DNA from: Sphingomonas sp. HF-S4
Lineage (GTDB): Bacteria; Pseudomonadota; Alphaproteobacteria; Sphingomonadales; Sphingomonadaceae
Direction of reading: 5' to 3'
DNA length: 64,000 nt
NCBI RefSeq assembly: GCF_032911445.1
Contig: NZ_JAWJEJ010000001.1
Coordinates: 2,604,001 to 2,668,000, forward strand
The translations under genes were made by a program, and so were the position numbers. Numbering within the stretch: the first letter of the stretch is position 1; every line of letters begins with the position of its first letter. Of the stretch, positions 34,167 through 43,844 are shown piece after piece. The notes under the pieces are model-generated. The model saw nothing but the letters and a program-made list of their open reading frames with translations. It searched no databases and was not told where the DNA came from.

Positions 34167-34697
34167 CTAGCGGAAGACGCGGCTGATGACGCTGCGCATG
34201 CGACGGGCGCTCTCATAACGGCCCGTCGCCTCGATCTTGCGCAGTACGGCGAGCACCTCCTGCACTTCGATCTCATGAAGCGGCATTTCGCCGAGGAACG
34301 GGTAGACCATATCAAGCAGCCAGCGCACCTTGCGGAGGGTCACCTCGGCGCGCTCCTCACGAGTGATCTTGGCTAGCCATTCCTCCGCCACGCCCTTGAA
34401 CGTGGTGTTGCCGTCGATCTGCGCGCGAAGCTTGCGACGCTTCTTCTCGACGGCGGGATCGATGCCATCGGCGACCATCTTGCGGGCAGCGTCTCGTTTG
34501 TCGCGTGCATCGGCGAGGCTGACTTCCGGCCAGACGCCGAGCGCGAGAGTCTTGTCCTTACCACTCCAACGATAGCTTAGTCGCCAGTATTTTGCGCCGT
34601 TGGGCATGACGAGGAGGTACAGGGAGCGCTCATCAGCGAGCTTGTAGGGCTTCGTTCGAGGCTTGGCGTTCCGGATCGCGAGTGCGGTAAGGCCCAT
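34167..34697 (-). pseudogene. P4-type tyrosine integrase cut before its catalytic domain
   Basis: 176 residues from ATG 34697. The DUF4102 arm-binding domain is present (TALAIRNAKPRTKPYKLADE, then YWRLSYRWSGKDKTLALG and VSLADARDKRDAARKM). A SAM-like core-binding domain follows (FKGVAEEWLAKI to VISRVFR). P4-like integrases have about 400 residues; the catalytic domain with the R-H-R-Y tetrad is absent and the frame stops at 34167 in unrelated sequence. It lies 165 bases from the 3' end of tRNA-Leu and reads away from it, the normal layout for an island integrated in a tRNA gene. The remaining copy cannot recombine. Confidence 0.85.
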
Positions 34698-34861
34698 GGG
34701 GTATCTCCATCCAAAAACGGGTGGATTGGGAGCCGAAATATACCCACAAAAGCGGGGGTATATGGGCGAACCCACCCGAACCATGTCGGACAAGATATTT
34801 GAAAAAGGCCTTTGGCCCCAGCCACTTACGCGACGCCGATGGGCGTCAATGGACTGGAAAA

Positions 34862-34948
34862 TGGTGCCCAGAAGAGGACTCGAACCTCCACGCCCTTGCG
34901 AGCGCCAGCACCTGAAGCTGGTGCGTCTACCAATTCCGCCATCTGGGC
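34862..34948 (-). tRNA. tRNA-Leu (anticodon CAG)
   Basis: The minus strand reads GCCCAGATGGCGGAATTGG at the 5' end, has a loop TTCAGGT between CCAGC and GCTGG (anticodon CAG), a long variable arm, GGTTCGAGTCC as the T arm, and TCTGGGC-A-CCA at the 3' end with CCA encoded (34862-34864). The 7-base acceptor stem pairs perfectly. The 87-nt length fits a class II tRNA. The integrase lies just past its 3' end, so this gene is the probable attachment site of the island to the left. Confidence 0.95.
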
Positions 34949-35471
34949 ACGGGGTAGGCGAGCGCCTCTACGGAGGCGCGTATGTGCTGTCAACCATCTG
35001 GCCGACGATTTGCCCATCGCGCCAGTATCAGATCGACGAATGTGCGAGAGCCCAGACAAGAGCCGCTCCGTCGCCCCCGACCTGCCCGGCTCCGGCACGC
35101 CGCACAATGACGATTCTCCTGTCCCGCCCCGTGCCGGGCTTCGCGCCCCTCCCAGCGCTTGCGCCAACCCGCCACGTCCACCTTCTCCCACAAAGTCAAG
35201 GGCTTCTCGAAAAGCTCCAGCCTTAAGAGGATTTGCTATGGACTTGAAGTAATCACCGACTAATTTCGCACATATCTGATCTAAATCATAATCGAGTCGT
35301 GCGGAGTATCTTTCGATCGGACATTTGATCGGATCGATACGATCGGGGATTGGGGAAATTATAGTGAATTCAGCGAAGCGCGCGACATTGCTGTGGCGCG
35401 CCGCAGTCGCGACTCCTTGCCCGTTCGGGGCTCGACTTGTCCGAACTGCGTCATGATGGGAGGATGTCGAC
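34949..35471. other. Intergenic region between tRNA-Leu and the RTX gene
   Basis: 523 bases with the tRNA promoter expected on one side and the RTX gene promoter on the other. From about 35220 to 35370 it is A/T-rich relative to both flanks. A long minus-strand open frame crosses it and the tRNA, but part of it is simply antisense of the tRNA, so I do not call it. No operator or terminator is clear. Confidence 0.4.
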
Positions 35472-38400
35472 GTGCCCACCTATACCGGAAACAACAGCAA
35501 CAATACCATCAACGGATCGAATGGTAACGACACCATTTACGGTCTTGGCGGACACGACAGGCTCTACGGCCGCGGCGGCAACGACACCATTTATGGCGGC
35601 ACCGGCAATGACGAGATCGAAGGCAATGACGGCACCGACACGCTATACGGCGAGGACGGCAACGACACGCTTTCGGGCGGCAACGGCAACGATATTCTGA
35701 GCGGCGGCTCGGGCAACGACCGGCTCTATGGCGATGCCAATGACGATACGCTCTTGGGCGGCACCGGCGACGACGAGCTTCACGGCGGCACCGGCAACGA
35801 CACGCTGAACGGCGATGCCGGCGACGACACGCTGTGGGGCGATGACGGCAACGACTTTCTGTACGGCGGCACCGGAAATGACCGGCTGTTCGGCGGCAGC
35901 GGCATCGATACGCTCGATGGCGGCGCCGATGACGATGAGCTCTCGGGCGGCACCGGCAACGATACGCTCAGCGGCGGCGACGGCAACGACACGCTGAACG
36001 GCGACGAGGACAACGATACGCTGAGCGGCGGCAATGGCGGCGACATTCTCTATGGCGGTTCGGGCAACGATACGCTCACGGGCGGCGCGGGCACTGACTA
36101 TCTTGACGGCGGCACCGGCACCGATACCGCAGTCTATTCGGGCAATTTCGCCAACTACACGATCTACCGACTCGGCTTCGTCACCGGCGTGGTGCATAAC
36201 GGCCCGGGCGGGCCGGGCACCGGCGCCGACGGCAGCGACTTGCTCGTCTCCATCGAGCGGTTGCAGTTCGCCGACGTCACGATCAACCTGCTCGGCAACA
36301 ACGCGCCCGTAGCCAACAACGACGCGGTTGCGCTCACCGAAGATGCCGGCAGCTACAATAGCGGCGCCAACAGCGTGCTTGCCAATGATTTCGATTTCGA
36401 CGGCGATACGCTCACCGTCACCCCCGGCGTGTTCAACGGCACCTATGGAACGCTGACCCTCGCCGCCAATGGCACCTACAATTACGTCCTCAACGGCACC
36501 GCGCAGACGCTCGCCCAGGGCCAGCTCGCGCAGGACAGCTTCACCTACACCGCCTCGGACGGCAGCGCGACCGACACGGCCAACCTTGTCTTCACGATCA
36601 CCGGCCTCAACGATGCGCCGGTGGCCAATCCGGACAGCGCCGCGACCAGCGAGAATGCGACCATCCTGATCAACGTACTCGCCAACGACACCGATGTCGA
36701 CATCGGCGCAGTGCTGACCGTCACCACCGCCTCAGCGCCCGCCGGCCAGGGCAATGCCGCGGTGGTCGGCAACCAGGTCCAGTTCAATCCCGGCGCGGAC
36801 TTCAATCATCTCGCCGTCGGCGCGACCCAGTTGGTCACGCTCAGCTATTCGATCACCGACCAGTTCGGCGCGACTTCGGCCTCGACCGTATCGGTCACCG
36901 TCACCGGCACCAATGACGGCCCGATCGCAAATCCCGACACCGCTACGACCACCGAGAATGCGACGGTGGTGATCAACGTGCTCGCCAACGACACCGACCC
37001 CGATACCGGCGCGACGCTTACCGTCACCACCGCTTCGGCGCCGTCGGGCCAGGGCAGTGCCGCAGTCGTCGGCAATCAGGTCCAGTTCACCCCCGGCAGC
37101 GACTTCGACTATCTCGCGGTCGGCGAAAGCACGGTGGTGACGCTCAACTATTCGATCACCGACGATCAGGGCGCCACCGCCTCCTCGACGGTCGCGGTGA
37201 CTATCACCGGCACCAACGACGCCCCGACCATCGACGCGGGCGGCACCGATGCGAGCGGCAGCGTCACCGAACTGCCCAACGGCGCCCCCAACGAGAACGC
37301 CTTCACCCATCAGGACAGCGGCACGATCGCCTTCGACGATTTCGACCTGACCGACACCCACAGCGCCAGCTTCGCCGCGCAGGGCCCCGGCTATCTCGGC
37401 ACCTTCAGCCTCGATCCCGTCAACCAGGCCGGCGACAATGTCGGCTGGAACTTCCAGGTCGACGACAGCGCGATCGACTTCCTGGAGGAAGGCGAGACGA
37501 TCACCCAGACCTACACTGTCACGATCGACGACGGCAATGGCGGCACCACCACGCAGGACGTCACCGTGACGATCACCGGCGAGGGCGACAATTCGCCCCC
37601 CGACGCGGTCGACGACGCGTATAGTGCGCCCGGCAACCTCACCCTCACCGTCGACGCGAGCGAAGGCCTGCTTGCCAACGACACCGACGATGGCGGCGTG
37701 GGCACTGGCCCGGGCCAGGCATCGGTAACCGCCTATGACGCGGCCTCGGCCAATGGCGGCACCGTCACGGTCAATCCCGACGGCTCGTTCAGCTACGAGC
37801 CCCCCGCCGGTTTCAGCGGCACCGACAGCTTCACCTACACGATCACCGATGCCGAGGGCGAAACCGACACCGCGACGGTGACGATCAGCGTCGGCAACCC
37901 GGTCTGGTTCATCGACAATGCCGCGACCGGCAGCGCCGATCTCGGCACGCAGGCCGATCCGTTCACCTCGCTGGCATCGTTCAACGCCGCGCAGGGCACC
38001 CCCGAAGGCCCGGGCGCGGGCGACACCGTCTATCTGCGCCAGGGTACCGGCACCTATGCCGAGGCCGACGGCATCAACCTGCTCGATGGCCAGACCCTGG
38101 TCGGCGGCGGGCAGGATCTGGTGATCGGCGGCGAGACCTATGAGCAGGGCACCGGCCGTCCGACCATCATCACCACCAGCGGCAGCAACAACGGCGTCGA
38201 TCTGGCCCAGGACAACAATGTCTCGGGCTTCGACATCGGCGACACTGCGGGTGCAGGCCTGGCCGACAGCAATGGCAGCGTCGGCAGCCTGACGGTCAGC
38301 GACGTGGGCAAGTCGGGCACCGGCCAGATCGTCGATATCGACCAGGGCGGCACGCTCAACGTCACGCTCAACAGCGTCACCTCGCTCGGCTCGAGCGGCG

Positions 38401-40325
38401 GCGCGATCGATCTTGCGGGCGTCGGCGGCAGCTTCACCGTCACCGGCGCGACGACGATCAACGGCCTCCACAGCGGCGGCGGCATCGACATCACCGGCTC
38501 GTCGATCAGCGCAAGCTTCACCGGCGGCGGCAGCGTCGCGACTGCGGCGGCGACCGCGGTCAACTTCACTGGCAACAGCGGCGCGCTGGCGCTGGGCGGC
38601 GGGTTCGACATCGTCACCACCAGCGGCGCCGGGCTCAACGCAGCCGGCGGCGGCACCGTCACCGCCACCGGCGCCGGCAACAGCGTCACGTCGGGCAGCG
38701 GCGTCGCGATCAGCGTGATCGGCACCGCGATCGGCGCCGACGACCTCACCTTCGAGAGCGTCTCGGCCAATGGTGGCAGCTACGCGATCCGCCTGAACGG
38801 CACCGGTGCCGAGGGCGGGCTCCACGTCACCGGCCTCGCCGGCGTGGACGGATCGGGCGGCACGATCCAGAATATCGGCATCCGCGGGATCGAGGCGATC
38901 GGCACCACCGATCTCCAGCTCGGCAATCTGACGCTGACCAACGCCAACACCGTCAGCGGCGTTTCGACCGACCTCGACCTCAGCGCCTCCAACGCCGCGA
39001 TCTATCTGAGAAACGTCGCCGGCGTGGCGATCGACAATGTTGACATCAACGGCAGCGCCGACACCGGCATCGTCGGGATCGACGTCGCCGACTTCACCAT
39101 GACCGGCAGCTCGGTCTCGCAGGCCGGCGACGCCCCCAACGAAAGCGGCATCGAGTTCTTCAACCTCTCGGGCAATGCCTCGATCACCGACAGCGAGATC
39201 GCCTTCGCCGAGACCAACGGGCTCGACATCGTCAACACCGATGTCGACTTGAACCTCGTCCTCGACAACGTCACCTTCCGCGACAGCCAGACCACCGGCG
39301 GCGGCGGGCCGGCCAATCCCAATGGCGAGGGCGGCTTCCAGTTCCGCAGCTTCAGCACCGCGGCGGGCGCCCCGGTCACCAATATCGATATCATCGACAG
39401 CGACTTCATCCGCCTGCGTACCCAGGCGATCCAGGTCTCGGGCGACCATGACAGCATCCTGAGCGTCAACGTCACCGGCAGCCTGATCGACAGCCAGGCC
39501 GATATCGGCAGCGGGATCGACTTCACCGCCAACGGCGCCGCGCAGTTCGATTTCAACGTCCTCGACAACGACATCGCCAGCCGGGGCGGCGCCGCGGTCA
39601 ATGTCGTCGCACTCGCCGGCGCGCATATCGAGGGCCGGATCAACGACAACGACATCGTCGCCAATGGCGTCGGATCGGGCATCCGCATCCTCGCGCAGGA
39701 CACCGGCACCACCGCGATCGTCGAGGCACGCAACAACGGCGTATTGATGGGCACCGGCAATTCCAGCGCGGCGATCGACGCCACCGCGCGCTCGGGCAAT
39801 GCCCGGCTCGACCTGACGCTCGACAACAACAATCTCGATTCGAACCCGAGCGCGCTCGCCGACATCAACATCACCGCGGGCTCGTCGGCATCGGGCGAGA
39901 CCAGCTCGGTCCATGCCAACATCATCAACAACCATGTCGCCGCGGGCGGCCCGACCAACCTGCTCCGCCTGCGCACCGCCGATCTGGACGGCACTTCGGA
40001 CCCGCGCATCTATCTCGAAGGCTTCGTCGAAGGCGGCCCCGGCCTCGACGACGACGCCGTCGCGACGTGGAATGCCAACGGCAACACGCCGTTCGCGACC
40101 ACCGCGAACATCAACGTCACCCAGACCGGCGGCGCCACCGGCCCGAGCGCCGGCACCGCGCTGGTGCCCGACAACCCGACGCCGATGATGCTGTTCGCGA
40201 CGTCCGAGCTTTCGTTCCTGGCGTTCGCGAGCACCGCGCCGGTCGCCGAATGCCAGGTCGCGCCGTTCGAATGGACCGATATCGGCCACGATGCCGGGCT
40301 GTTTTATCATGAGAGCCTGATTTGA
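35472..40325 (+). CDS. Large RTX / cadherin-like / beta-helix surface or secreted protein
   Basis: 1617 residues from GTG 35472, with GGGAGG about nine bases upstream. Residues ~2-230 hold roughly two dozen RTX nonapeptides (such as GGTGNDTLNGDAGDDTLWG), which bind calcium. Next, about 275-800, come cadherin/VCBS-like domains (NNAPVANNDAVALTEDAG, TYNYVLNG, ITGLNDAPVANPDSA, TDSFTYTITDAEGET). From about 810 (VWFIDNAATGSADLGTQADPF, GDTVYLRQGTGTY) to about 1550 runs a right-handed beta-helix of pectate-lyase type with many short Asn/Asp-rich turns. The end is acidic and aromatic (FEWTDIGHDAGLFYHESLI). Such proteins usually leave the cell by type I secretion and serve in adhesion or biofilm. RTX repeats normally sit at the C terminus, so the order here is reversed. 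No secretion genes are adjacent. The exact domain limits are by eye. Confidence 0.85.
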   Translation: MPTYTGNNSNNTINGSNGNDTIYGLGGHDRLYGRGGNDTIYGGTGNDEIEGNDGTDTLYGEDGNDTLSGGNGNDILSGGSGNDRLYGDANDDTLLGGTGDDELHGGTGNDTLNGDAGDDTLWGDDGNDFLYGGTGNDRLFGGSGIDTLDGGADDDELSGGTGNDTLSGGDGNDTLNGDEDNDTLSGGNGGDILYGGSGNDTLTGGAGTDYLDGGTGTDTAVYSGNFANYTIYRLGFVTGVVHNGPGGPGTGADGSDLLVSIERLQFADVTINLLGNNAPVANNDAVALTEDAGSYNSGANSVLANDFDFDGDTLTVTPGVFNGTYGTLTLAANGTYNYVLNGTAQTLAQGQLAQDSFTYTASDGSATDTANLVFTITGLNDAPVANPDSAATSENATILINVLANDTDVDIGAVLTVTTASAPAGQGNAAVVGNQVQFNPGADFNHLAVGATQLVTLSYSITDQFGATSASTVSVTVTGTNDGPIANPDTATTTENATVVINVLANDTDPDTGATLTVTTASAPSGQGSAAVVGNQVQFTPGSDFDYLAVGESTVVTLNYSITDDQGATASSTVAVTITGTNDAPTIDAGGTDASGSVTELPNGAPNENAFTHQDSGTIAFDDFDLTDTHSASFAAQGPGYLGTFSLDPVNQAGDNVGWNFQVDDSAIDFLEEGETITQTYTVTIDDGNGGTTTQDVTVTITGEGDNSPPDAVDDAYSAPGNLTLTVDASEGLLANDTDDGGVGTGPGQASVTAYDAASANGGTVTVNPDGSFSYEPPAGFSGTDSFTYTITDAEGETDTATVTISVGNPVWFIDNAATGSADLGTQADPFTSLASFNAAQGTPEGPGAGDTVYLRQGTGTYAEADGINLLDGQTLVGGGQDLVIGGETYEQGTGRPTIITTSGSNNGVDLAQDNNVSGFDIGDTAGAGLADSNGSVGSLTVSDVGKSGTGQIVDIDQGGTLNVTLNSVTSLGSSGGAIDLAGVGGSFTVTGATTINGLHSGGGIDITGSSISASFTGGGSVATAAATAVNFTGNSGALALGGGFDIVTTSGAGLNAAGGGTVTATGAGNSVTSGSGVAISVIGTAIGADDLTFESVSANGGSYAIRLNGTGAEGGLHVTGLAGVDGSGGTIQNIGIRGIEAIGTTDLQLGNLTLTNANTVSGVSTDLDLSASNAAIYLRNVAGVAIDNVDINGSADTGIVGIDVADFTMTGSSVSQAGDAPNESGIEFFNLSGNASITDSEIAFAETNGLDIVNTDVDLNLVLDNVTFRDSQTTGGGGPANPNGEGGFQFRSFSTAAGAPVTNIDIIDSDFIRLRTQAIQVSGDHDSILSVNVTGSLIDSQADIGSGIDFTANGAAQFDFNVLDNDIASRGGAAVNVVALAGAHIEGRINDNDIVANGVGSGIRILAQDTGTTAIVEARNNGVLMGTGNSSAAIDATARSGNARLDLTLDNNNLDSNPSALADINITAGSSASGETSSVHANIINNHVAAGGPTNLLRLRTADLDGTSDPRIYLEGFVEGGPGLDDDAVATWNANGNTPFATTANINVTQTGGATGPSAGTALVPDNPTPMMLFATSELSFLAFASTAPVAECQVAPFEWTDIGHDAGLFYHESLI

Positions 40326-40346
40326 TGGGGTGAGCCAGCACAGATT

Positions 40347-40487
40347 CCCCTCCCTGCAAGGGAGGGGCTAGGGGTGGGTCTAGGAAAGGCCGGGCTCGAT
40401 GCCCGGCCTTTTCTCCACTACGACGCAGCTCGTTGGGCTCGCTTCGCTCGCACCCACCCCCAACCCCTCCCTTTCAGGAAGGGGAGC
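40347..40487. repeat. Pair of facing GC-rich intergenic palindromes around a terminator
   Basis: CCCCTCCCTGCAAGGGAGGGG (split as CCCCTCCCT / AGGGAGGGG) with a GGGGTGGG tail lies at about 40347-40378. A mirror version, CCCACCCCC then CCCCTCCCTTTCAGGAAGGGG, lies at about 40451-40487. The two units point towards each other and flank the hairpin at 40385-40412. They resemble REP-like elements typical of sphingomonad intergenic DNA. Confidence 0.6.
40385..40412. terminator. Bidirectional intrinsic terminator between the RTX gene and hutC
   Basis: AAAGGCCGGGC (40385-40395), loop TCGAT, then GCCCGGCCTTTT (401-412 of the same block) form an 8-base-pair GC stem with a T run on the plus side and an A run that gives a U tract on the minus side. 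It can end the RTX gene transcript and the convergent hutF-hutC transcript. Confidence 0.8.
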
Positions 40488-40492
40488 TATCC

Positions 40493-41200
40493 TTAACCCA
40501 TCCCCTGCGCAGCAAAATGCGCAGTCAAATCGAACCGCGCACCGTCGAACACGGTTCGCACATAGGTGATCGATTCTCCCTCGCGCCACGTCCAGCGCTC
40601 GAGCACCAGGCACGGCGCCGCCGCGTCCACCCCGAGCGGCCCTGCCGCCTCGCCGGCCGCCGCCGCAGTGATGCGGTGCTCGGCCTGCGTCCACGGCACA
40701 TGCGCGAGCAGCCAGCTTCCCGGCGGCGTCGCGGCAAAGTCGGCCGCCCCCGCCTCGGGCACCGCAGCTAGGTTGATCAGCCGCGCCTCGACCGCATAGG
40801 GTCGCGCATCGGCCAGATGCACGCAGCGCAGCGACAGCAACGTCCGGTCCGCGGGCAGCCGCAGCAGCGCGCCCTCCGCGCCGTCGGCCCCCACCTCCGC
40901 GCGCGCCACCAGCCGCAGCCCATAGACATGTCCGCGCGCCTCGATCGTTTCGCGAATGTCGGGGATCGCCAGCGCCGCCATATGGATTCGCGGCCGCGCG
41001 ACGAACGAGCCGCGCCCGCGCTGGCGCACGATAAGCCCCGCGCTCGCCAGCGCCGACAGGGCCTTGTTCACCGTCATTCGCGAACAGCCATAGTCGGCCA
41101 TCAGTTCGTGCTCGAACGGAATGCGGTCGCCCGGACCCAGTTCGCCCGAGAGGATACGTGCCTCGATCGCGCCACGGATGCGCTGGTGGAGCGGCGCCAT
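40493..41200 (-). CDS. hutC: Histidine utilisation repressor HutC (GntR family)
   Basis: 235 residues from ATG 41200; the frame is open to 41833 only as a shadow of hutF. The N-terminal winged helix (MAPLHQRIRGAIEARILSG, then ELMADYGCSRMTVNKALSAL and GLIVRQRGRGSFV) is a GntR DNA-binding domain. The C-terminal UTRA domain binds the inducer (RCVHLADARPYAVEARLINL, then a final strand-rich part). HutC proteins repress hut genes and are released by urocanate. The start overlaps the hutF stop (TGATG). A palindrome matching the HutC core lies between hutF and hutI, so it probably controls both arms and itself. Confidence 0.92.
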   Translation of the reverse strand: MAPLHQRIRGAIEARILSGELGPGDRIPFEHELMADYGCSRMTVNKALSALASAGLIVRQRGRGSFVARPRIHMAALAIPDIRETIEARGHVYGLRLVARAEVGADGAEGALLRLPADRTLLSLRCVHLADARPYAVEARLINLAAVPEAGAADFAATPPGSWLLAHVPWTQAEHRITAAAAGEAAGPLGVDAAAPCLVLERWTWREGESITYVRTVFDGARFDLTAHFAAQGMG

Positions 41201-42555
41201 CAGATCCCCAGCCCGGCGAGCGCCGCTTTGTAGCGGCGCACCACCGCGTCGCGCGCGACATGCCGCCCGCCCCGCACCCATTGCCGTCCGCCGCGCCACA
41301 CCCCGTCGATCATCCCGCCGCCATTGGCGAACACGAACCCGTCGAGCAACCCGTCCCCCGTGCGCCCCGCCAGCGTCGGATGCCCGAGATCGAGCGTGAA
41401 GAAATCCGCGCGCGCGCCCGGCGCCAACCCGAAGCCGACTCCCAGCGCCTGCGCGCCCCCGCGCCCCGCGCTTTCGAACAGGGTCCGCCCAGTCGAGGGG
41501 CAGCCCTCGCTCGACACCAGGTTCCGCCCCTGCTGCATCAGCCGCTGCGAATATTCGAGGCTGCGCAACTCCTGCGCCAGATCGATCAGCACGTTCGAAT
41601 CGGATCCCACCCCGAACCGCCCTCCCGCCGCAAGAAACGCCGCTGCGGGGAACACGCCGTCCCCAAGATTGGCCTCGGTGATCGGGCACAGCCCCACCAC
41701 CGCACCGCGCCTCGCGATCCCCGCCAGTTCCTCGGGCGTGACATGCGTGGCGTGCACCAGGCACCAGCGCGGATCGACCGGCGCGTGATCGAGCAGCCAC
41801 TGCACCGGCCGCTGCCCGCGATGCGCGAGGCAATCCTCGACTTCGCCGATCTGCTCGGCGACATGGATGTGCACCGGCCCCTCCCCGCCGATCGCCACCG
41901 CCGCCGCAAGCTCTTCGGGCGGCACGGCGCGCAGACTATGCGGCGCCACCCCGACCCGCGCGCCGTCGAGCCCCGCCACCGCGCGCCGCGACGCCTCGAT
42001 CAGCTTCGCATAGCCGTGGATATCGTGGGCGAAGCGCGCCTGCTCGGCCCGCGGCGTGGTGCCCCCAAACCCCGAGGCCATGTAGAGCACCGGCAGCAGC
42101 GTCAGCCCGATCCCGGTCTCTGCCGCCGCCGCGGCGATCCGCGTGCCCATCTCGGCGGGATCGGCAAAGGCCGCACCGTCGCGGTCGTGATGGACATAAT
42201 GGAATTCGCCGACCTGGACGAAGCCGCTCTCGAGCATCTCGACGAACGCCAGCGCCGCAATCGCCTCCAGTTCCTCGGGCCCGATCGCGTTGGCGAAGCG
42301 ATACATCATCTCCCGCCACGTCCAGAAGCTGTCGGCATTCGGCCCGCGCCGCTCGGCCAGCCCCGCCATCCCGCGCTGGAAGGCGTGGCTGTGGAGGTTC
42401 GCGACGCCCGGCAGCGCGACGCCATGACGTTCGTCTTCCGGCGCGCGGTCCACACCCACCGCCAGCGCGACGATCCGGCCGTCCTCCGCCGTCATCCGCA
42501 CCCGCTCGGCCCAGCCATCCGCCAGCAGCGCCGCCTCGAACCACCAGCCTTGCAT
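41200..42555 (-). CDS. hutF: Formimidoylglutamate deiminase HutF
   Basis: 451 residues from ATG 42555, with GGGAGG upstream. An amidohydrolase fold is clear: HSHAFQRGMAG supplies the first metal-binding His pair, then GEFHYVHHD, HIHVAEQ and LVHATHVTPEEL, and FGVGSDSNVLIDL supplies the catalytic Asp. HutF removes ammonia from N-formimidoyl-L-glutamate to give N-formylglutamate, which HutG then hydrolyses. The HutF-HutG route is the five-step histidine pathway. Length and motifs are normal. It is transcribed with hutC and diverges from hutI across an 86-base promoter region. Confidence 0.93.
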   Translation of the reverse strand: MQGWWFEAALLADGWAERVRMTAEDGRIVALAVGVDRAPEDERHGVALPGVANLHSHAFQRGMAGLAERRGPNADSFWTWREMMYRFANAIGPEELEAIAALAFVEMLESGFVQVGEFHYVHHDRDGAAFADPAEMGTRIAAAAAETGIGLTLLPVLYMASGFGGTTPRAEQARFAHDIHGYAKLIEASRRAVAGLDGARVGVAPHSLRAVPPEELAAAVAIGGEGPVHIHVAEQIGEVEDCLAHRGQRPVQWLLDHAPVDPRWCLVHATHVTPEELAGIARRGAVVGLCPITEANLGDGVFPAAAFLAAGGRFGVGSDSNVLIDLAQELRSLEYSQRLMQQGRNLVSSEGCPSTGRTLFESAGRGGAQALGVGFGLAPGARADFFTLDLGHPTLAGRTGDGLLDGFVFANGGGMIDGVWRGGRQWVRGGRHVARDAVVRRYKAALAGLGI

Positions 42556-42575
42556 CGTCGCCTCCCTTCGCGGAC

Positions 42576-42591
42576 AAATGTATAGACATTT
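42576..42591. promoter_or_regulatory. Probable HutC operator between hutF and hutI
   Basis: AAATGT-ATAG-ACATTT is a perfect 6-base inverted repeat with the core TGTATAGACA, which fits the HutC-type TGTATA-TACA operators known in pseudomonads. It lies 20 bases upstream of the hutF start and about 50 bases upstream of hutI, where it could cover both divergent promoters. Confidence 0.75.
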
Positions 42592-42641
42592 AAATCGTCA
42601 TCCTAGAGACTTCGATTGAGTCGCCCTCAGGGAGAGAATGC

Positions 42642-43844
42642 GTGCGCGTCGATCGGCTATGGAGCAACGCCAGGCTGGCCACGCTGCGCGCCGACCTGCC
42701 CGGGCTCGGCACGATCGAAGACGGCGTTATCGCCGCGATCGAGGGCCGCATTGCTTTTGCCGGTCCGCGCGCCGACGCCCCGTCGTTCGACGCCGCAATC
42801 TCCCAGGATTGCGAAGGCCGCTGGATCACCCCGGGTCTGATCGACTGCCACACCCATCTCGTCCATGCCGGCAATCGCGCGCGCGAATTCGAGCTGCGGC
42901 TCGAAGGCGCGAGCTATGAGGAAATTGCGCGCGCCGGCGGCGGCATCGTCTCGACCATGGCCGCCACCCGCGCCGCCAGCCCCGAAGAATTGGTCGAACA
43001 GGCGCTCCCCCGCCTCGACGCGATGCTTGCCGAGGGGCTCACCACGATCGAGATCAAGTCGGGCTACGGCCTCACCCTAGCCGACGAGATCAAGATGCTC
43101 GAAGCCGCCCGCGCGCTCGGCAAGGCGCGCGACGTCAATATCGCCACCACCTTCCTCGGCGCCCACGCACTGCCCCCCGAATATGCCGGCGACCCCGACG
43201 GCTATGTCGCGGAAATCTGCCAGCGCATGATCCCCGCGCTCGCCGGCCGCGCCGATGCGGTCGATGCATTCTGCGAAGGCATCGGCTTCAGCGCGCCCCA
43301 AGTCCGCCGCGTGTTCGAAGCCGCCGCCGCGCACGGCCTGCCGGTCAAGCTCCACGCCGAGCAACTCTCCAACCTTCACGGCGCGGCGCTCGCCGCCGAA
43401 TTCGGCGCGCTCTCGGCCGATCATCTCGAGCATCTCGATCAGGGCGGCGTCGAGGCGATGGCCGCGGCCGGCACCGTCGCCGTCCTCCTCCCCGGTGCCT
43501 ATTACTTCACCCGAGAGACGCGCCTGCCCCCGATCGACGCGCTCCGCCGCGCCCGCGTGCCGATCGCGGTGGCGACCGACTGCAATCCCGGCACCTCGCC
43601 GCTCACCTCGCCCCTCCTCGCGATGAACATGGCCGCCACGCTCTTCCGCCTCACCGTCGACGAATGCCTCGCCGGCATGACCCGCGAGGCTGCCCGCGCG
43701 CTCGGCCGGCTCGATCAGGTCGGCACGCTCGAACCCGGCAAATGCTGTGATCTTGCCATCTGGGACATCTCCGAGCCTGCCGAGCTGGTCTACCGCATCG
43801 GCTTCAATCCGCTCCACGCGCGCGTCTTCGGAGGCCGGCCATGA
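42642..43844 (+). CDS. hutI: Imidazolonepropionase HutI
   Basis: 400 residues from GTG 42642, selected because AGGGAGAG lies 8-10 bases upstream; the ATG at 42638 is out of frame. Metal-binding H70-T-H72 in [16 protein letters not shown], then [28 protein letters not shown] and ADHLEHLDQ, and [19 protein letters not shown] all match the family. It hydrolyses 4-imidazolone-5-propionate to N-formimidoyl-L-glutamate. First gene of the plus-strand hut arm; its stop overlaps the hutH start by four bases (ATGA). Confidence 0.94.
   Translation: MRVDRLWSNARLATLRADLPGLGTIEDGVIAAIEGRIAFAGPRADAPSFDAAISQDCEGRWITPGLIDCHTHLVHAGNRAREFELRLEGASYEEIARAGGGIVSTMAATRAASPEELVEQALPRLDAMLAEGLTTIEIKSGYGLTLADEIKMLEAARALGKARDVNIATTFLGAHALPPEYAGDPDGYVAEICQRMIPALAGRADAVDAFCEGIGFSAPQVRRVFEAAAAHGLPVKLHAEQLSNLHGAALAAEFGALSADHLEHLDQGGVEAMAAAGTVAVLLPGAYYFTRETRLPPIDALRRARVPIAVATDCNPGTSPLTSPLLAMNMAATLFRLTVDECLAGMTREAARALGRLDQVGTLEPGKCCDLAIWDISEPAELVYRIGFNPLHARVFGGRP

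Noticed and set aside
34826..35479. 217-residue minus-strand open frame over the tRNA-Leu gene
   Set aside because: Part of it is a translation of the tRNA itself, a common false call, and the rest has no protein-like pattern or RBS.
35500..36110. Regular short DNA repeats that could suggest a CRISPR array
   Set aside because: The period is 27 bases with codon-level variation and the translation gives RTX nonapeptides. There are no unique spacers.
36732..40310. 1192-residue open frame on the minus strand
   Set aside because: It is antisense to the RTX/beta-helix gene, which has clear domains. Its product is a featureless Ala/Asp/Arg/Gly-rich string, a known effect of biased codons in repeat-rich GC DNA.
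40493..41833. Extended 446-residue version of HutC
   Set aside because: The extra 211 residues are an out-of-frame reading of hutF. The GntR domain begins at ATG 41200 and the length then equals that of known HutC proteins.
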